Shown: positions 33,693-43,986, counted from the stretch's first letter. The stretch: DNA of 64,000 bases from Alkalihalobacillus sp. YIM B00296 (GCF_020179385.1 NZ_JAIBLJ010000014.1:489-64488); one strand, 5' to 3'. A program made the numbers and translations. Notes: generated by a model from the letters alone, not told the origin.

Positions 33693-34670
33693 TTATTCTT
33701 CAATTTCAAAGTATTTTTCAATGTCATCCAATGTTAGGTTGGCAGCTTTTACTCCGCCTGCAGTATTCCAGATTGCGTCGCTTACACGGTGTGCATTTCC
33801 TTCTTTTACAACGTCAAGGTTCTTCCAAAGTGGATCGCTTGTCCATTCTTCTTCTGTTTTTGTTGCTTCATCATCACCAGTTTCATAGGTGAAATAGAAG
33901 AGGATGTCACCTTCCATATCAGGAATACGTTCCTTCGTCACTTCATCAGCGAAGTCTGATTTATCTTGAGACTCAGGACGCTTAAAGCCGATTTGTTCTA
34001 AAATGACCCCAGAGAAGGAATCTTTATAGTAAATTCGTGAGTTACCAGCTAAGAAACGGACCACGGATACTTCCATGTTCACCTTGTCTCCCAGTTTTTC
34101 CTTGATATCCTCAATACGCTGATCGAATTCAGCTAATACCTTCTTACCTTCTTCTTTTTTATTCAATGCTTTAGCATATAATTTGAAGTTGATTTTCCAA
34201 TCTCCGCGTAACTCACTAGAGAACACAGTTGGAGCAATATCACTTAATTGATCATAGAACTTTTCTTGACGCATCTTGTTCCCGATAATCAGATCAGGGT
34301 TCAACGCTGCGATTGCTTCAAGGTTGATATCACTTTCTGTACCGACGACTTCTACGCCTTCCATATCATCAGCAATATGGTCATACCAAGGGTCACCTAA
34401 CCATGATTGAACAGCTCCGACTGGTTTTACTCCCATTGAAAGAAGGGCTTCGGTTCCTTCATTCGTAAGGATGACAACTCTTTCAGGTTTTTCAGGGACT
34501 TCTGTTTCTCCCATTGCATGTTTAACCTTAAAAGTAGATTCGGATTTTTCACCGTTATCTCCGTCTTTCTTGTCCTCAGACCCTTCCTCGGATCCACCAC
34601 TGCATGCTGCCAATGCAACAACGAATGCTAACATGATTGCAAATAAGCTAAAGCCTTTCCATTTTTGCAT
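33693..34670 (-). CDS. Iron-siderophore ABC transporter substrate-binding lipoprotein
   Basis: A 325-residue class III periplasmic-binding-type lipoprotein: signal peptide with lipobox LAACSGG, an acidic linker, then the FecB/TroA-like fold (ERVVILTNEGTEALLSMGVK, LEAIAALNPDLIIGN, LDDIEKYFE). Closest in style to B. subtilis YfmC, YclQ or FecB-type ferric citrate/siderophore binders. It is divergent from two permease genes over a shared region with two Fur-like boxes. No ATPase gene is present nearby, so one must be supplied from elsewhere. Confidence 0.9.
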   Translation of the reverse strand: MQKWKGFSLFAIMLAFVVALAACSGGSEEGSEDKKDGDNGEKSESTFKVKHAMGETEVPEKPERVVILTNEGTEALLSMGVKPVGAVQSWLGDPWYDHIADDMEGVEVVGTESDINLEAIAALNPDLIIGNKMRQEKFYDQLSDIAPTVFSSELRGDWKINFKLYAKALNKKEEGKKVLAEFDQRIEDIKEKLGDKVNMEVSVVRFLAGNSRIYYKDSFSGVILEQIGFKRPESQDKSDFADEVTKERIPDMEGDILFYFTYETGDDEATKTEEEWTSDPLWKNLDVVKEGNAHRVSDAIWNTAGGVKAANLTLDDIEKYFEIEE

Positions 34671-34691
34671 ATGTATATCCTCCTAAGCAGT

Positions 34692-34714
34692 TTATTGATA
34701 ATGAATCTCATTCA
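34692..34714. promoter_or_regulatory. Candidate Fur box (binding-protein gene side)
   Basis: TTGATAATGAATCTCATTCA is an inverted-repeat Fur-like site (TGATAATGA / TCATTCA). It lies just downstream of the minus-strand -10 and would block transcription of the binding-protein gene. Confidence 0.65.
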
Positions 34715-34722
34715 CAACTAGT

Positions 34723-34751
34723 AGTTTATAACTGTTTTAACCGGTTGTCAA
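34723..34751 (-). promoter_or_regulatory. Promoter of the binding-protein gene
   Basis: Minus strand TTGACA (34751-34746), a 17-base spacer, TAAACT (34728-34723). Confidence 0.6.
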
Positions 34752-34757
34752 CAGGAA

Positions 34758-34803
34758 AATGATAATGATTATCATTGACAGTTGATAAATACAAGAATAG
34801 ACT
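34758..34803 (+). promoter_or_regulatory. Fur box and promoter of the permease genes
   Basis: AATGATAATGATTATCATTG (34758-34777) is a near-perfect Fur box. It overlaps the -35 TTGACA (34775-34780); a 17-base spacer leads to TAGACT (34798-34803). Iron-loaded Fur bound here would block the polymerase. Confidence 0.8.
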
Positions 34804-34838
34804 TAAATAGGAATGTTCATTAGGAAAGGTTTATACAT

Positions 34839-35849
34839 ATGAGAGAACTTTTGCGTACTAATTTGAAAAAGTGGATCGGACTTATTACGGGTATACTCCT
34901 CGTTGTCTTTTTCATCGGGTGCAGTATAGTATACGGTTATACGAGTGTAAATTGGGGGATGGTTGTCGCTTCCTTCACACAATTCGATGGGTCAAACGCC
35001 CATATCATCATACAGGAAAGCCGCGTGCCGCGGGCGCTCATCGGTGCTGCAGTAGGTGCCAGCCTTGCCATCGCAGGGGCTTTGATGCAAGGGATCACAA
35101 GGAATCCGTTAGCATCCCCGAGTATTTTCGGTATCAATGCAGGGGCTGGGTTTTTCATTGTCCTTGCAGTGACGCTCTTCTCTGTTTCTTCCATTCATCA
35201 ATTTGCCTGGATTGCCTTCTTTGGCGCTATGGTTACTTCATTGATCGTCTATTTTCTTGGTTCTTTAGGAAGGGATGGCCTTACACCGGTTAAGTTGACG
35301 CTAGCAGGAGCGGCAATGGCAGCGATGTTCGCTTCATTGACCCAGGGTATGCTGGCACTTGATGAAAAAGCGTTGGAAGAGGTCCTATTTTGGCTGACAG
35401 GATCCCTTGAAGGACGGAAGCTCGGCATACTCACTGCAATGCTGCCGTACCTCATCGCTGGATGGCTCGGATCTTTGATGATTACTGGGCAGATGAACAC
35501 CCTTTCCATGGGGGACGATGTCGCAGCAGGGCTAGGACAAAATACAGCCCTTGTTAAAATCAGTGCAGCAGTCGTGATCGTCTTACTTGCTGGTTCTGCA
35601 GTTGCGATTGCAGGGCCGATCGGTTTCATCGGGATTGTCATTCCCCATATCGCCAGGGGGCTTGTCGGAATCGATTACAGATGGATCATCCCATACAGCG
35701 GCTTGTTAGGGGCGATCTTATTGTTACTTGCTGATATCGGTGCAAGATACTTCATCATGCCGAAGGAAGTACCTGTCGGGGTGATGACAGCACTTATCGG
35801 GACGCCATTCTTCATCTATATAGCTAGAAGGGGGTTGAATAAGCTATGA
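34839..35849 (+). CDS. FecCD-family iron-siderophore permease 1
   Basis: A 336-residue protein with about ten helices: ESRVPRALIGAAVGASLAIA, GALMQGITRNPLASPSIFGI and GPIGFIGIVIPHIARGLVGI (the ATPase-contact loop). It forms a heterodimeric channel with the next gene product, from which it is separated by a 4-base overlap. Similar to YfmD-type permeases. Iron regulation is shown by the Fur box upstream. Confidence 0.92.
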   Translation: MRELLRTNLKKWIGLITGILLVVFFIGCSIVYGYTSVNWGMVVASFTQFDGSNAHIIIQESRVPRALIGAAVGASLAIAGALMQGITRNPLASPSIFGINAGAGFFIVLAVTLFSVSSIHQFAWIAFFGAMVTSLIVYFLGSLGRDGLTPVKLTLAGAAMAAMFASLTQGMLALDEKALEEVLFWLTGSLEGRKLGILTAMLPYLIAGWLGSLMITGQMNTLSMGDDVAAGLGQNTALVKISAAVVIVLLAGSAVAIAGPIGFIGIVIPHIARGLVGIDYRWIIPYSGLLGAILLLLADIGARYFIMPKEVPVGVMTALIGTPFFIYIARRGLNKL

Positions 35850-36895
35850 ATAAATACCAACCCTTACGACTGAAATGGTTCTCCTTTTTAGTAGATAAAA
35901 AAGCTGTCCTTTCCATCATGCTGTTAGCTATTCTTACTATAGCTCTATTGATTTTCAGTGTCACCATGGGTCAAATGAAAATCCATCCCTTTGACGTAGT
36001 GAAGACCCTGCTCGGGATGGGTGAGTCGATGAATGAACTTGTCATCAAATCCTTTCGACTGCCGCGTATTCTCTTAGCCTTGGTGGCTGGGATGGCTTTA
36101 GCTGTTTCTGGTGCCATCCTTCAGGGGATCATCCGCAATCCACTGGCTTCGCCGGATATCATCGGAATAACAGGCGGCGCATCGTTGGCAGCAGTCACAT
36201 TTCTGACAATCTTCAGCGGCCGCGGGACTGAGGTGACTGTGAGTATCCAATGGATGCCATTTGCTGCATTCATCGGTGCTTCAGTACTTGGTTTGTTAGT
36301 ATACATTTTATCGTGGAAAAATGGTGTAAATCCTATAAGGCTTGTTTTGATTGGGATCGGCCTTGCAGCAGCTATGCAGGCACTTACGAATATGATGATC
36401 TTATTCGGTCCATTGTACCTGGCGACACAAGCTCAAATCTGGATAACAGGCAGTGTCAATGGAGCGAACTGGAATCAGGTCAAGACACTTACACCATGGG
36501 TACTCCTCTTCCTGTTATTCGTCTGGATTTATGCGCGCAGGCTGAATATACAGGAGCTTGGGGAAGAACTTGCTCGAGGCTTCGGAAGTGTCGTTCAAAA
36601 GGATCGGCTTGTCCTCTTGCTCTTCAGTACAGCACTTGCTGGAGGAGCTGTTGCATTTGTAGGGGGAGTCGGGTTCGTAGGTTTGATGGCACCGCACATT
36701 GCTCGTAAGCTTGTAGGATCTTCTTTCGGTGCGTTGATTCCAGCCTCAGCGTTAGTTGGCGCGTTACTTGTAATGGGGGCGGATCTCATCGCCAGAACAG
36801 CATTTGCACCATTAGAAGTGCCAGCCGGGGTTTTCACGGCGGCATTAGGGGCTCCATACTTCATTTATTTACTCTACCGTTCGAGAAACTTATGA
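35846..36895 (+). CDS. FecCD-family iron-siderophore permease 2
   Basis: A 349-residue partner permease: SFRLPRILLALVAGMALAVS, GAILQGIIRNPLASPDIIGI and GFVGLMAPHIARKLVG. Translationally coupled to permease 1 by ATGA. Similar to YfmE. The operon stops here without the usual ATP-binding protein gene (fecE/yfmF); the next 270 bases contain no open gene. Confidence 0.92.
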   Translation: MNKYQPLRLKWFSFLVDKKAVLSIMLLAILTIALLIFSVTMGQMKIHPFDVVKTLLGMGESMNELVIKSFRLPRILLALVAGMALAVSGAILQGIIRNPLASPDIIGITGGASLAAVTFLTIFSGRGTEVTVSIQWMPFAAFIGASVLGLLVYILSWKNGVNPIRLVLIGIGLAAAMQALTNMMILFGPLYLATQAQIWITGSVNGANWNQVKTLTPWVLLFLLFVWIYARRLNIQELGEELARGFGSVVQKDRLVLLLFSTALAGGAVAFVGGVGFVGLMAPHIARKLVGSSFGALIPASALVGALLVMGADLIARTAFAPLEVPAGVFTAALGAPYFIYLLYRSRNL

Positions 36896-37115
36896 TATGA
36901 TTCTGCAGATTCAAAATAATCCCCAGCTTGCTCCCGAGGCATGCGGGGATATGTTAATGTATAAAATCTTAGACGAACATATAAGCTGCTATTTGTGACA
37001 AAGAAGGTAGTTTATGAAAATATGTGACATCTGTTCCGCTATTTGTGAAAAATAAAACCTATCATGGATTTTAAGCAAATAAGGTCTCTGGTGTCCGCTA
37101 ATGGTTTCGGAACAA

Positions 37116-37160
37116 AAAAAGCTGTCCCTGACATGTATATGACATGGGGACAGCTCTTCT
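37116..37160 (-). terminator. Terminator of the SurA-like lipoprotein gene
   Basis: AGCTGTCCC / GGGACAGCT with inner CATGT / ACATG; on the minus strand a T-rich tail follows. A plus-strand T tract also exists, so it may stop transcripts from both sides. Confidence 0.8.
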
Positions 37161-37171
37161 TTTCGCTTTAA

Positions 37172-37927
37172 TCAGATTTTCACGCTGATTTCAGCGTCTT
37201 TCTTCAATTCTTTCACTTTTTGAGTTACTTTTTCTTGCTGCTGTTGTTGCTGAACCTGTTGCTTAAGCTGATCTTTCACCTCTTCATACTTCGGTGCTTG
37301 ATCACCTTGAGCTTGTTTCATCTGCTCATAATACTTCTTCATCTCTTCCTCTGATACTTCATCTGTTGGTATTTCTTTTTCGACATAAGTCTCATACTGG
37401 ATTTGATCCGAAATCTGTTCTTTCAATTGGTCTTCGGTGAGCTTGTTCGTCTTCAATGCTTCTTCAAACTTCTTTTCATCATCGAATTGTCCCTTGATTT
37501 CATCGATCTGCTTGTTCACATCTTCTTCGGAAGCTTTATAGCCTTTGGATTCAGCCTCTTGAACGATTACTTCAAAGTCTACAAGGCCGGTGACAACTTG
37601 TTTTTTCAGCTGTTCTGCAACTTCTTTTGAAGTAGGATCTTGTCCCATTTGCTGATACTGCATTTGCATCTGACCTAATGCCCGGTTGTAGTCGATTCCC
37701 TTGATTTCTTTATCATTGACTTGTGCAACGACCTTATCTTCATCAACCTGCTGTTCTTCCATCTTTTTCTGCATTTCTTCCATTTGTTCAGTTTTTTCTT
37801 TATCTTTGTTATTTTGTTGTTGTTCATCCTTATTTTTTTCGTCACCTTTACTCTCTTCATTGCCACCACATGCTGCTAGAGCCAGGGCAAACAAGGCAAC
37901 TAAAGCTGTGTACATGATTTTTCGCAA
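37172..37927 (-). CDS. SurA N-terminal domain lipoprotein (PrsA-like, no PPIase domain)
   Basis: A 251-residue lipoprotein: lipobox LALAACGG, a long Gln/Lys/Glu coiled-coil region (about residues 25-65), then a SurA_N-type chaperone domain (VVAQVNDKEIKGIDYNRALG, QLKKQVVTGLVDFEVIVQEA) and a Gln-rich end. Unlike PrsA it lacks a parvulin PPIase insert. It is probably an extracytoplasmic folding or holding factor. Monocistronic, reading away from argG. Confidence 0.85.
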   Translation of the reverse strand: MRKIMYTALVALFALALAACGGNEESKGDEKNKDEQQQNNKDKEKTEQMEEMQKKMEEQQVDEDKVVAQVNDKEIKGIDYNRALGQMQMQYQQMGQDPTSKEVAEQLKKQVVTGLVDFEVIVQEAESKGYKASEEDVNKQIDEIKGQFDDEKKFEEALKTNKLTEDQLKEQISDQIQYETYVEKEIPTDEVSEEEMKKYYEQMKQAQGDQAPKYEEVKDQLKQQVQQQQQQEKVTQKVKELKKDAEISVKI

Positions 37928-38315
37928 GGAAATTTCCCCTTTCAGGCTAATTGATATTCCTCATTTGAAAGCTGAGGTAACTTTTACACCCCTCATTCTA
38001 CACTCTTCGAACAAGGGAGAGTTTTTCGGTCCCATATGGTAGATTTTACAAAAAGAAAAATCTTATACCAAATGAAAATACATTTGGCCACCTATGTTAG
38101 TACAAGTTCCGTAAAAAGTAAAACCATATGAGGTTGTTTTTCATTAAAGAATACCGGGAAAGCCCGCCATTTTCATCATGGATTGATTCTCGACATTTCT
38201 TTGTATAAGGGATACCAGTGGTTACAGAGGGAGTAAATCCAGACGATATTGTAGTATTCGATTATGTATCTGGATCGTCTTCAAAATTTCTTCAAAAATT
38301 CTTTCTGAAAATGTG

Positions 38316-38344
38316 TTGACATTCCTATAGAAATAAAGTAATTT
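38316..38344 (+). promoter_or_regulatory. Promoter of argGH
   Basis: TTGACA (38316-38321), a 17-base spacer, TAATTT (38339-38344). Confidence 0.65.
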
Positions 38345-38361
38345 AGTATCAATTGATCAAA

Positions 38362-38399
38362 CTTGAATAAACATACATTAAGATAAATAAAAATACACA
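38362..38399 (+). promoter_or_regulatory. Two tandem ARG-box-like sites (AhrC/ArgR)
   Basis: CTTGAATAAACATACATT (38362-38379) and AGATAAATAAAAATACACA (38381-38399) resemble the bacillar ARG consensus CATGAATAAAAATKCAAK. They lie just downstream of the promoter, where arginine-loaded repressor would block argGH. Confidence 0.6.
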
Positions 38400-38416
38400 A
38401 CAGGGAGTGGAACGCA

Positions 38417-39652
38417 ATGAGCAAAGGGAAAGTAGTATTAGCGTATTCGGGTGGGTTGGATACATCTGTATCAATCAAATGGATTCAAGAAAAATACGGT
38501 TATGACGTAATTGCACTCGGATTGGATGTAGGGGAAGGGAAAGACTTAGAAACAATCAAGAACAAAGCACTGAGCGTAGGTGCAATCAAATCGATCGTAG
38601 TTGACGCGAAGGAGTTGCTTGCAAAGGAATATCTGTTGCCGGCATTGAAATCTAACTGCCTGTATGAAGGTAAGTATCCATTATCCTCGGCTTTATCCCG
38701 TCCTCTTATTTCGAAATTATTGGTGGAAGTTGCTGAACAGGAAGGTGCGATAGCAGTTGCACACGGTTGTACAGGGAAAGGAAATGATCAGGTTCGATTT
38801 GAAGTTTCCATTCAAGCTTTGAACCCAGACTTGCAGGTCATTGCGCCTGTACGTGAATGGGGAATGACAAGAGACGAAGAAATTCAATATGCAGCAGAGA
38901 AAGGTATTCCGATTCCGGTCAACCTCGACAATCCTTTTTCAATTGATGCAAATATCTGGGGGCGTGCTTGTGAAGCTGGGGTATTGGAAGATCCATGGGC
39001 AGAAGCACCAGAGAATGCGTATGCATGGACTAATCCGATCGAAATGACCCCAGATGAACCGGAATACCTTGAAATCGATTTTGAAGAAGGTGTACCAGTT
39101 GCCCTGAATGGCCAAAAGACACCTATCGTCGAGTTGATCGAAACATTGAACGAAATGGGTGGAAAACATGGATACGGAAGAATCGATCATATTGAAAATC
39201 GCCTTGTCGGAATCAAATCGCGTGAAGTATACGAAAATCCCGCAGCGCTATTATTGATCCAGGCGCATAAAGAGCTGGAATTCCTGACGCTCCCTCGTGA
39301 GGTCACCCAATTCAAGCCACAGATTGAACAACAGATGGCGAAGCTTGTGTATGAGGGATTATGGTATTCACCTTTACGTTCTGCATTGGATGCCTTCATT
39401 AATGAAACGCAAAAAGTTGTGAGTGGAACAATTAAAATCAAGCTTCATAAAGGAAACGCAACAGTTGTGGGACGTAAGTCAAACCACAGTTTATATAATG
39501 AACAGCTTGCGACTTACTCTAAAGGCGATCTCTTCGATCATAATGCAGCTGTCGGTTTCATCAAATTATGGGGGCTTTCGACTAAAGTACATGCAGAAGT
39601 GAATAACAAACCGAACCTTAAGGTATACAGCAAGGAGAATACCTATGTCTAA
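38417..39652 (+). CDS. argG: Argininosuccinate synthase
   Basis: Joins citrulline and aspartate using ATP, the seventh step of arginine synthesis. The 411-residue protein has the pyrophosphate loop [18 protein letters not shown] at the N-terminus, [13 protein letters not shown] and SDRWG-equivalent regions ([14 protein letters not shown]). Length is close to the usual 403. GGGAGTGG precedes the ATG. It overlaps argH by 8 bases. Regulation by AhrC is suggested by ARG-like boxes upstream. Confidence 0.97.
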   Translation: MSKGKVVLAYSGGLDTSVSIKWIQEKYGYDVIALGLDVGEGKDLETIKNKALSVGAIKSIVVDAKELLAKEYLLPALKSNCLYEGKYPLSSALSRPLISKLLVEVAEQEGAIAVAHGCTGKGNDQVRFEVSIQALNPDLQVIAPVREWGMTRDEEIQYAAEKGIPIPVNLDNPFSIDANIWGRACEAGVLEDPWAEAPENAYAWTNPIEMTPDEPEYLEIDFEEGVPVALNGQKTPIVELIETLNEMGGKHGYGRIDHIENRLVGIKSREVYENPAALLLIQAHKELEFLTLPREVTQFKPQIEQQMAKLVYEGLWYSPLRSALDAFINETQKVVSGTIKIKLHKGNATVVGRKSNHSLYNEQLATYSKGDLFDHNAAVGFIKLWGLSTKVHAEVNNKPNLKVYSKENTYV

Positions 39653-41033
39653 GCTTTGGGGGGGACGTTTTACGAAAGATACGAATGAGCTTGTTGAAGA
39701 ATTCACAGCCTCCATTGAATTCGACCAACTGCTTGCATTAGAAGATATCCAGGGTAGTCTCGCCCATGTCCAGATGCTTTCTGAGTGCGACATCATTACA
39801 CAGGAGGAAGCAGATAAGATCAAGGGCGGACTCCAAACACTAAAGAAGAAAATTGAGAATGATGAGCTTGAATATGCAGTTGAACATGAGGATATCCATA
39901 TGAATATCGAAAAGCACTTGATTGATGAAATCGGCAGCGTCGGTGGAAAGCTGCATACTGGACGAAGCCGGAATGATCAGGTTGCTACCGATATGCATTT
40001 ATACTTGAAGAAGAAGACGACAGAGCTGATCCAATCAGTCGAGCTGGTCCAACAATCGATATTGGAACAATCCAAAGCTAATGTGGATACGATTTTACCA
40101 GGGTATACGCATTTACAGCGTGCCCAGCCGATTTCCTTTGCTCATCATCTGATGGCTTACTTCTGGATGTTTGAAAGAGATAAGGAACGACTGATCGACA
40201 GCTTGAAAAGGGTGAACGTCCTGCCACTTGGAGCGGGAGCTTTGGCTGGTACGACATTCTCCATCAATCGGGAAAGGGTCGCTGAAATTTTAGAGTTCGA
40301 TGCCATTTACCCAAACAGTATGGATGCGGTAAGCGATCGTGACTTCATTTTAGAGTTTCTATCGATCGCATCAATCCTCATGACCCATATTTCCCGTTTA
40401 TCCGAAGAAATGGTGATCTGGTCCAGCCAGGAATTCGGGTTCATTGAATTGGATGATTCGTTCTGTACCGGTTCAAGCATCATGCCGCAAAAGAAAAATC
40501 CAGACGTTCCTGAGCTCCTGCGGGCAAAAACCGGTCGAACCTATGGCAATCTCATGGGATTGTTGACCGTCCTGAAAGGCTTACCATTAGCGTATAACAA
40601 AGATATGCAGGAAGATAAGGAAGGGATGTTCGATACGGTCAAGACATTGGACGGTTCCTTGAAACTGTTAGCGCCTATGATCGAAACGATGACGGTGAAT
40701 AAAGGGGCTATGCAAAAAGCTGTGAAGGAAGACTATTCCAATGCAACTGATCTGGCAGACTATCTTGTCACAAAAGGGTTGCCATTCCGAGAAGCGCACG
40801 CCATCATCGGGCAGATCGTCCTACATGCAATCCAAGAGCAAAAATATCTCTTAGATCTCAAGCTGGACGTTTATAAACAATTCAGTCCTTTATTCGAGGA
40901 AGATATTTATGATGTTCTTGCACCTGAAAATGTTGTGGCAGCCAGAAGCAGTACTGGTGGAACGGCTCAAGCCGAAGTTCGAAAACAGATTGAGCTTGCT
41001 GAATCAAAACTTAAAAGCGTTGAAAAGGTATAA
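39645..41033 (+). CDS. argH: Argininosuccinate lyase
   Basis: Splits argininosuccinate into arginine and fumarate. The 462-residue length is standard for the fumarase/aspartase superfamily. Motifs: [52 protein letters not shown] and the signature [12 protein letters not shown] with the catalytic Ser loop. Translationally coupled to argG. Confidence 0.97.
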   Translation: MSKLWGGRFTKDTNELVEEFTASIEFDQLLALEDIQGSLAHVQMLSECDIITQEEADKIKGGLQTLKKKIENDELEYAVEHEDIHMNIEKHLIDEIGSVGGKLHTGRSRNDQVATDMHLYLKKKTTELIQSVELVQQSILEQSKANVDTILPGYTHLQRAQPISFAHHLMAYFWMFERDKERLIDSLKRVNVLPLGAGALAGTTFSINRERVAEILEFDAIYPNSMDAVSDRDFILEFLSIASILMTHISRLSEEMVIWSSQEFGFIELDDSFCTGSSIMPQKKNPDVPELLRAKTGRTYGNLMGLLTVLKGLPLAYNKDMQEDKEGMFDTVKTLDGSLKLLAPMIETMTVNKGAMQKAVKEDYSNATDLADYLVTKGLPFREAHAIIGQIVLHAIQEQKYLLDLKLDVYKQFSPLFEEDIYDVLAPENVVAARSSTGGTAQAEVRKQIELAESKLKSVEKV

Positions 41034-41037
41034 ATGG

Positions 41038-41072
41038 AGGGTTGGTCCATGTGTGTAGGCCAACCCTTTTCC
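41038..41072 (+). terminator. Terminator after argH
   Basis: AGGGTTGG-t-CC pairs with GG-c-CCAACCC, followed by TTTTCC. Confidence 0.75.
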
Positions 41073-41140
41073 TATTCCTTCTTTATGTGGGAATCGCGAC
41101 AAGAATCAAAACAATCACGACAAAAGCACTTAATCCCCTA

Positions 41141-42693
41141 TTAAATGGTGTAAGGTGAAATCAAAAAAATGATTATCAACGTATGAAACAAAGCAAAACA
41201 ACCAAATTCTTGATAAAAGTTCCAATCCGTTTTCCGTACCAGATGCGTAAAGAACCAGCTTAATAGGACAAGGACGATCGGAACGATGATTGAGTACATT
41301 TGGAATGATAGGTAAATTGGTGAATAAGCTTCAAACACCGGGGTGAAGAATCGTTACAGCAAAAAATATTGGAATAGGGTGAATAGACCGATTGCGCTGT
41401 ATCGGACCCAGCTTTGGCGATGTTCAATCGCATCTTCATTCAGAAAGATACAAAGAATATGAAAATGGTAGCCGGTGCCAGCCAAATGATGGCAACTAAT
41501 AAAAGAATCAATCCGTAAGGCACTTTCGCCATGCCCGTGTAAAACCCATTGATCCAATCTGAAGCTTGGAGAGTTTCCGCTTTTTCGACTAGGAATGGAT
41601 TATCGGAAACAGCCATGATTTTAGAATCCTTTCCTCTAGTATCCAGCCAGAATAGTTCACCCTCATCTACATAGACATGGTTTTTTGATACAGAGGTTGA
41701 AGTACTGATGTGGCTTGCGATCCATTTACCATCCTTAGGAATAGCTTTATAAACGTTCCAGCTTTCAATCTTCGGTTTGATCATGCTTCTTTTGGATAAA
41801 AATAATTCCGGTCCTCTTTCCGTCATGATCAGGTCCAAATTTCCGATTACTCTTTGTCTACCCTTCGTAAACGTATCATAGATTTTGATCTCCTGGAATG
41901 ATGGTTGTTCATGTGGAGTGGTGAACAGGTAATAATGCCCTCTGACAATGATCGTTCCCTCGTGGGATTGGGCGGTTTGATAGATGAGATGAAGTCCATC
42001 CTCGTTTTCTGCGACATCAATGGTTTTTACATTTTCCCCACTAATGGAATCAATGTCGAATGCCTGTATTTATTGAGCCTCACCTTTATCAGTTTTATAA
42101 ACAGAAACTTCGGTCGTATACTGTTCCTTTTTATTTATGACAGCAAAAAGCCCTTTTTGTTCACTAGTAGACAGTTTAGTGATAAGGTCGCTTGTTTGTA
42201 AGAGCTTACGCGAAGAGTTAGTGGCTGGGTCAATTGTGTAAACTCTGTCCTCTTTCCAATAGAAGAGTTCTTCTGTTGATGCTTCAAACCCGTCTATATC
42301 AGTATCAACTATCTGCTTGTTTTTTCCATCAAAATAGACCAGCTCTTTATCTTCAAGGTAGTAGGCTTTGTCATGATTTGCCCAGATGGAAGCATTCAAA
42401 TCCAGCTGGACCGGCAGTGATTGTTTGTTTGTCACTTCAAGGTTTTCATTGACTTGAAGGTATGCCAGCTTGCCATTTCTTTTGAAGTGGATATCATACC
42501 CGTTCCCAACTTTTTTTGCAGTCAACACTTTTCCTATAGCTCCATCCGCAACTTCGGTATTACGGCTTAAGCCATCAGGTGTCAGATCCCTTTCTTTTGT
42601 CGCGTGGTGAAACGTCAGCAGCCCGATCAAAACTATGAGAAGAAAGACCGGTAAATAAATGGTCTGTTTTCTTTTTAGATGCTGAAACACCAC
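41141..42693 (-). pseudogene. Decayed membrane protein with extracytoplasmic beta domain
   Basis: Three separate frames join into one gene of about 517 codons. It has an N-terminal helix (TIYLPVFLLIVLIGLLTFHH), a repeat-like beta region with many Tyr/Asp/Lys (as in bacterial beta-propellers), and several C-terminal helices (VPYGLILLLVAIIWLAPATI and SIIVPIVLVLLSWFFTHLVR). Lesions are an in-frame TAA at 42070-42072 with coding continuing in the same frame, a frameshift near 41440-41460, and a second in-frame TAA at 41354-41356. Family not recognised. Confidence 0.75.
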
Positions 42694-42857
42694 AATCCCC
42701 CTTCAGATGTTCCAAAATATGTATAAGCTTGTTCATCGTATCATACGGGTTATAAGAATAATCGTTTCATTTTTTCCGAAATTTTACTTATACTGAAGGG
42801 ATCAGATGATGGGGGAAGAAAGTTAAAGAATGGAAGGAAGAGGGAAAGGTTAGTTGT

Positions 42858-43493
42858 ATGGGCAGTCTAGTCATGTTAAGCAATATTGATGAGCACCTTG
42901 ATCAAGAATTAGAGAACAGGATCCGTCATCTTGTTTTAGAAAAGGGACCCGTGCTAGGGTATATCCCATCCCAATACGATCCGACGAAATTTTACTTTCA
43001 TCGGATGAAGCCGTATTTGGATCGGTTCGGGTTTCAAGAGTACCGCTACTTTGACATTGATGAGGATTACAAACCTGGACAATTAGAAACATTACCGCAG
43101 TGTGATGCGATCTATTTATCTGGTGGAAATACATATTATTTTTTGAAGAATCTCCGAACGAGGGAACTGCTTTCCTTCTTGAAGGGCTTTGTGGAGAAAG
43201 GGGGTTTGTTGATCGGTGTAAGTGCTGGCGCAATGATGATGTCTCCGACTATTGCCGTTGCCCGATTTTTAGATGCAAACGAGGTGGGATTATCCGACTT
43301 AAACGCATTGGACCTTGCGCCGTTACATTTTCTGCCGCATTTTAGCGAAAGGGTCTCTGATGTAAGAGCTGTAAAGAGCTTCGCAGACCAATCCCTCATT
43401 CCCCTTTATGTATGTGATGATCAAGCGGGAATCATCATCGAAAACGATAAAATGAGTTGTTATGGAAATGTTAGAAAGGCTGGCCAAATCTGA
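42858..43493 (+). CDS. Peptidase E-like (family S51) protein
   Basis: A 211-residue class I glutamine amidotransferase-like serine peptidase. The nucleophile elbow GVSAGAMMMSP (Ser122) and AIYLSGGNTYYFLK are clear. Peptidase E cleaves Asp-X dipeptides; relatives in Bacillus include YgaJ. It is in the same family as the cyanophycinase at 49937. AAAGG precedes the ATG. Monocistronic, with a terminator immediately after. Confidence 0.87.
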   Translation: MGSLVMLSNIDEHLDQELENRIRHLVLEKGPVLGYIPSQYDPTKFYFHRMKPYLDRFGFQEYRYFDIDEDYKPGQLETLPQCDAIYLSGGNTYYFLKNLRTRELLSFLKGFVEKGGLLIGVSAGAMMMSPTIAVARFLDANEVGLSDLNALDLAPLHFLPHFSERVSDVRAVKSFADQSLIPLYVCDDQAGIIIENDKMSCYGNVRKAGQI

Positions 43494-43508
43494 GGCTGGC
43501 CTTTTTTT
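43475..43508 (+). terminator. Terminator after the peptidase gene
   Basis: AAAGGCTGGCC pairs with GGCTGGCCTTT (two G-T pairs) around an 8-base loop, then TTTT; it overlaps the stop codon. Confidence 0.75.
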
Positions 43509-43538
43509 AATATTTGATTATCCGTTTAAATTCCGTCA

Positions 43539-43590
43539 TTGACCTATATAAAATGGAGCGATATACTAATATTCAAAAGAACGTTTGAAT
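43539..43590 (+). promoter_or_regulatory. cadC promoter and operator
   Basis: TTGACC (43539-43544), a 17-base spacer, TATACT (43562-43567). A perfect 7-6-7 inverted repeat, ATTCAAA-N6-TTTGAAT (43571-43590), overlaps the transcription start, like known CadC/SmtB-type operators. Confidence 0.8.
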
Positions 43591-43611
43591 GTAGAGGGGA
43601 AGTGAGCAGAA

Positions 43612-43986
43612 ATGACGAAGGTCGATGTTTGTAAAGTAACCTGTGTCCATGAAGGAAAAGTGGAGCGGATAAAGGCTGACATAGAAGGAAAAGATACAAT
43701 GTCAGCGGCGAAGATATTCAAAGCATTAGCGGATGATACGAGAATCAAAATCGCCTATGCTTTATCGATAGAAGATGAACTATGTGTATGTGATGTATCA
43801 AATATTGTAGATTGTACAGTTGCAACCGCTTCTCATCACCTGCGATTGCTCCGGAATATGGGGCTTGCAAAATACCGGAAAGTTGGAAAGCTCGTTTATT
43901 ACTCCCTGGATGATGAGCATGTTAGAGAGATTATCCAGACTGCATTCTCCCACTTGGAGGAGGGTAAACATCTTGGAACAAGCTAG
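43612..43986 (+). CDS. cadC: CadC metal-responsive repressor
   Basis: A 124-residue ArsR/SmtB protein matching CadC. The metal site Cys residues are present: VDVCKVTCVHE (Cys7, Cys11) and ELCVCDV. The HTH is CTVATASHHLRLLRNMG and the wing GKLVYYSL. It releases the cad operator when Cd, Pb or Zn binds. AGGGGAAGTGAG precedes the ATG. It overlaps the upstream cadA start at 43973. Confidence 0.93.
   Translation: MTKVDVCKVTCVHEGKVERIKADIEGKDTMSAAKIFKALADDTRIKIAYALSIEDELCVCDVSNIVDCTVATASHHLRLLRNMGLAKYRKVGKLVYYSLDDEHVREIIQTAFSHLEEGKHLGTS

Larger units (their letters stand above)
37928..38416. other. Intergenic region upstream of argG
   Basis: Holds the argG promoter and ARG-like boxes at its end. 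A 35-codon open stretch at 38211-38314 reads like protein (VTEGVNPDDIVVFDYVSGSS) but has no start or ribosome site. Otherwise nothing recognised. Confidence 0.5.

Noticed and set aside
38211-38314. Protein-like open stretch upstream of argG
   Set aside because: No start codon or ribosome site, overlaps toward the argG promoter; perhaps a relic, not a gene.
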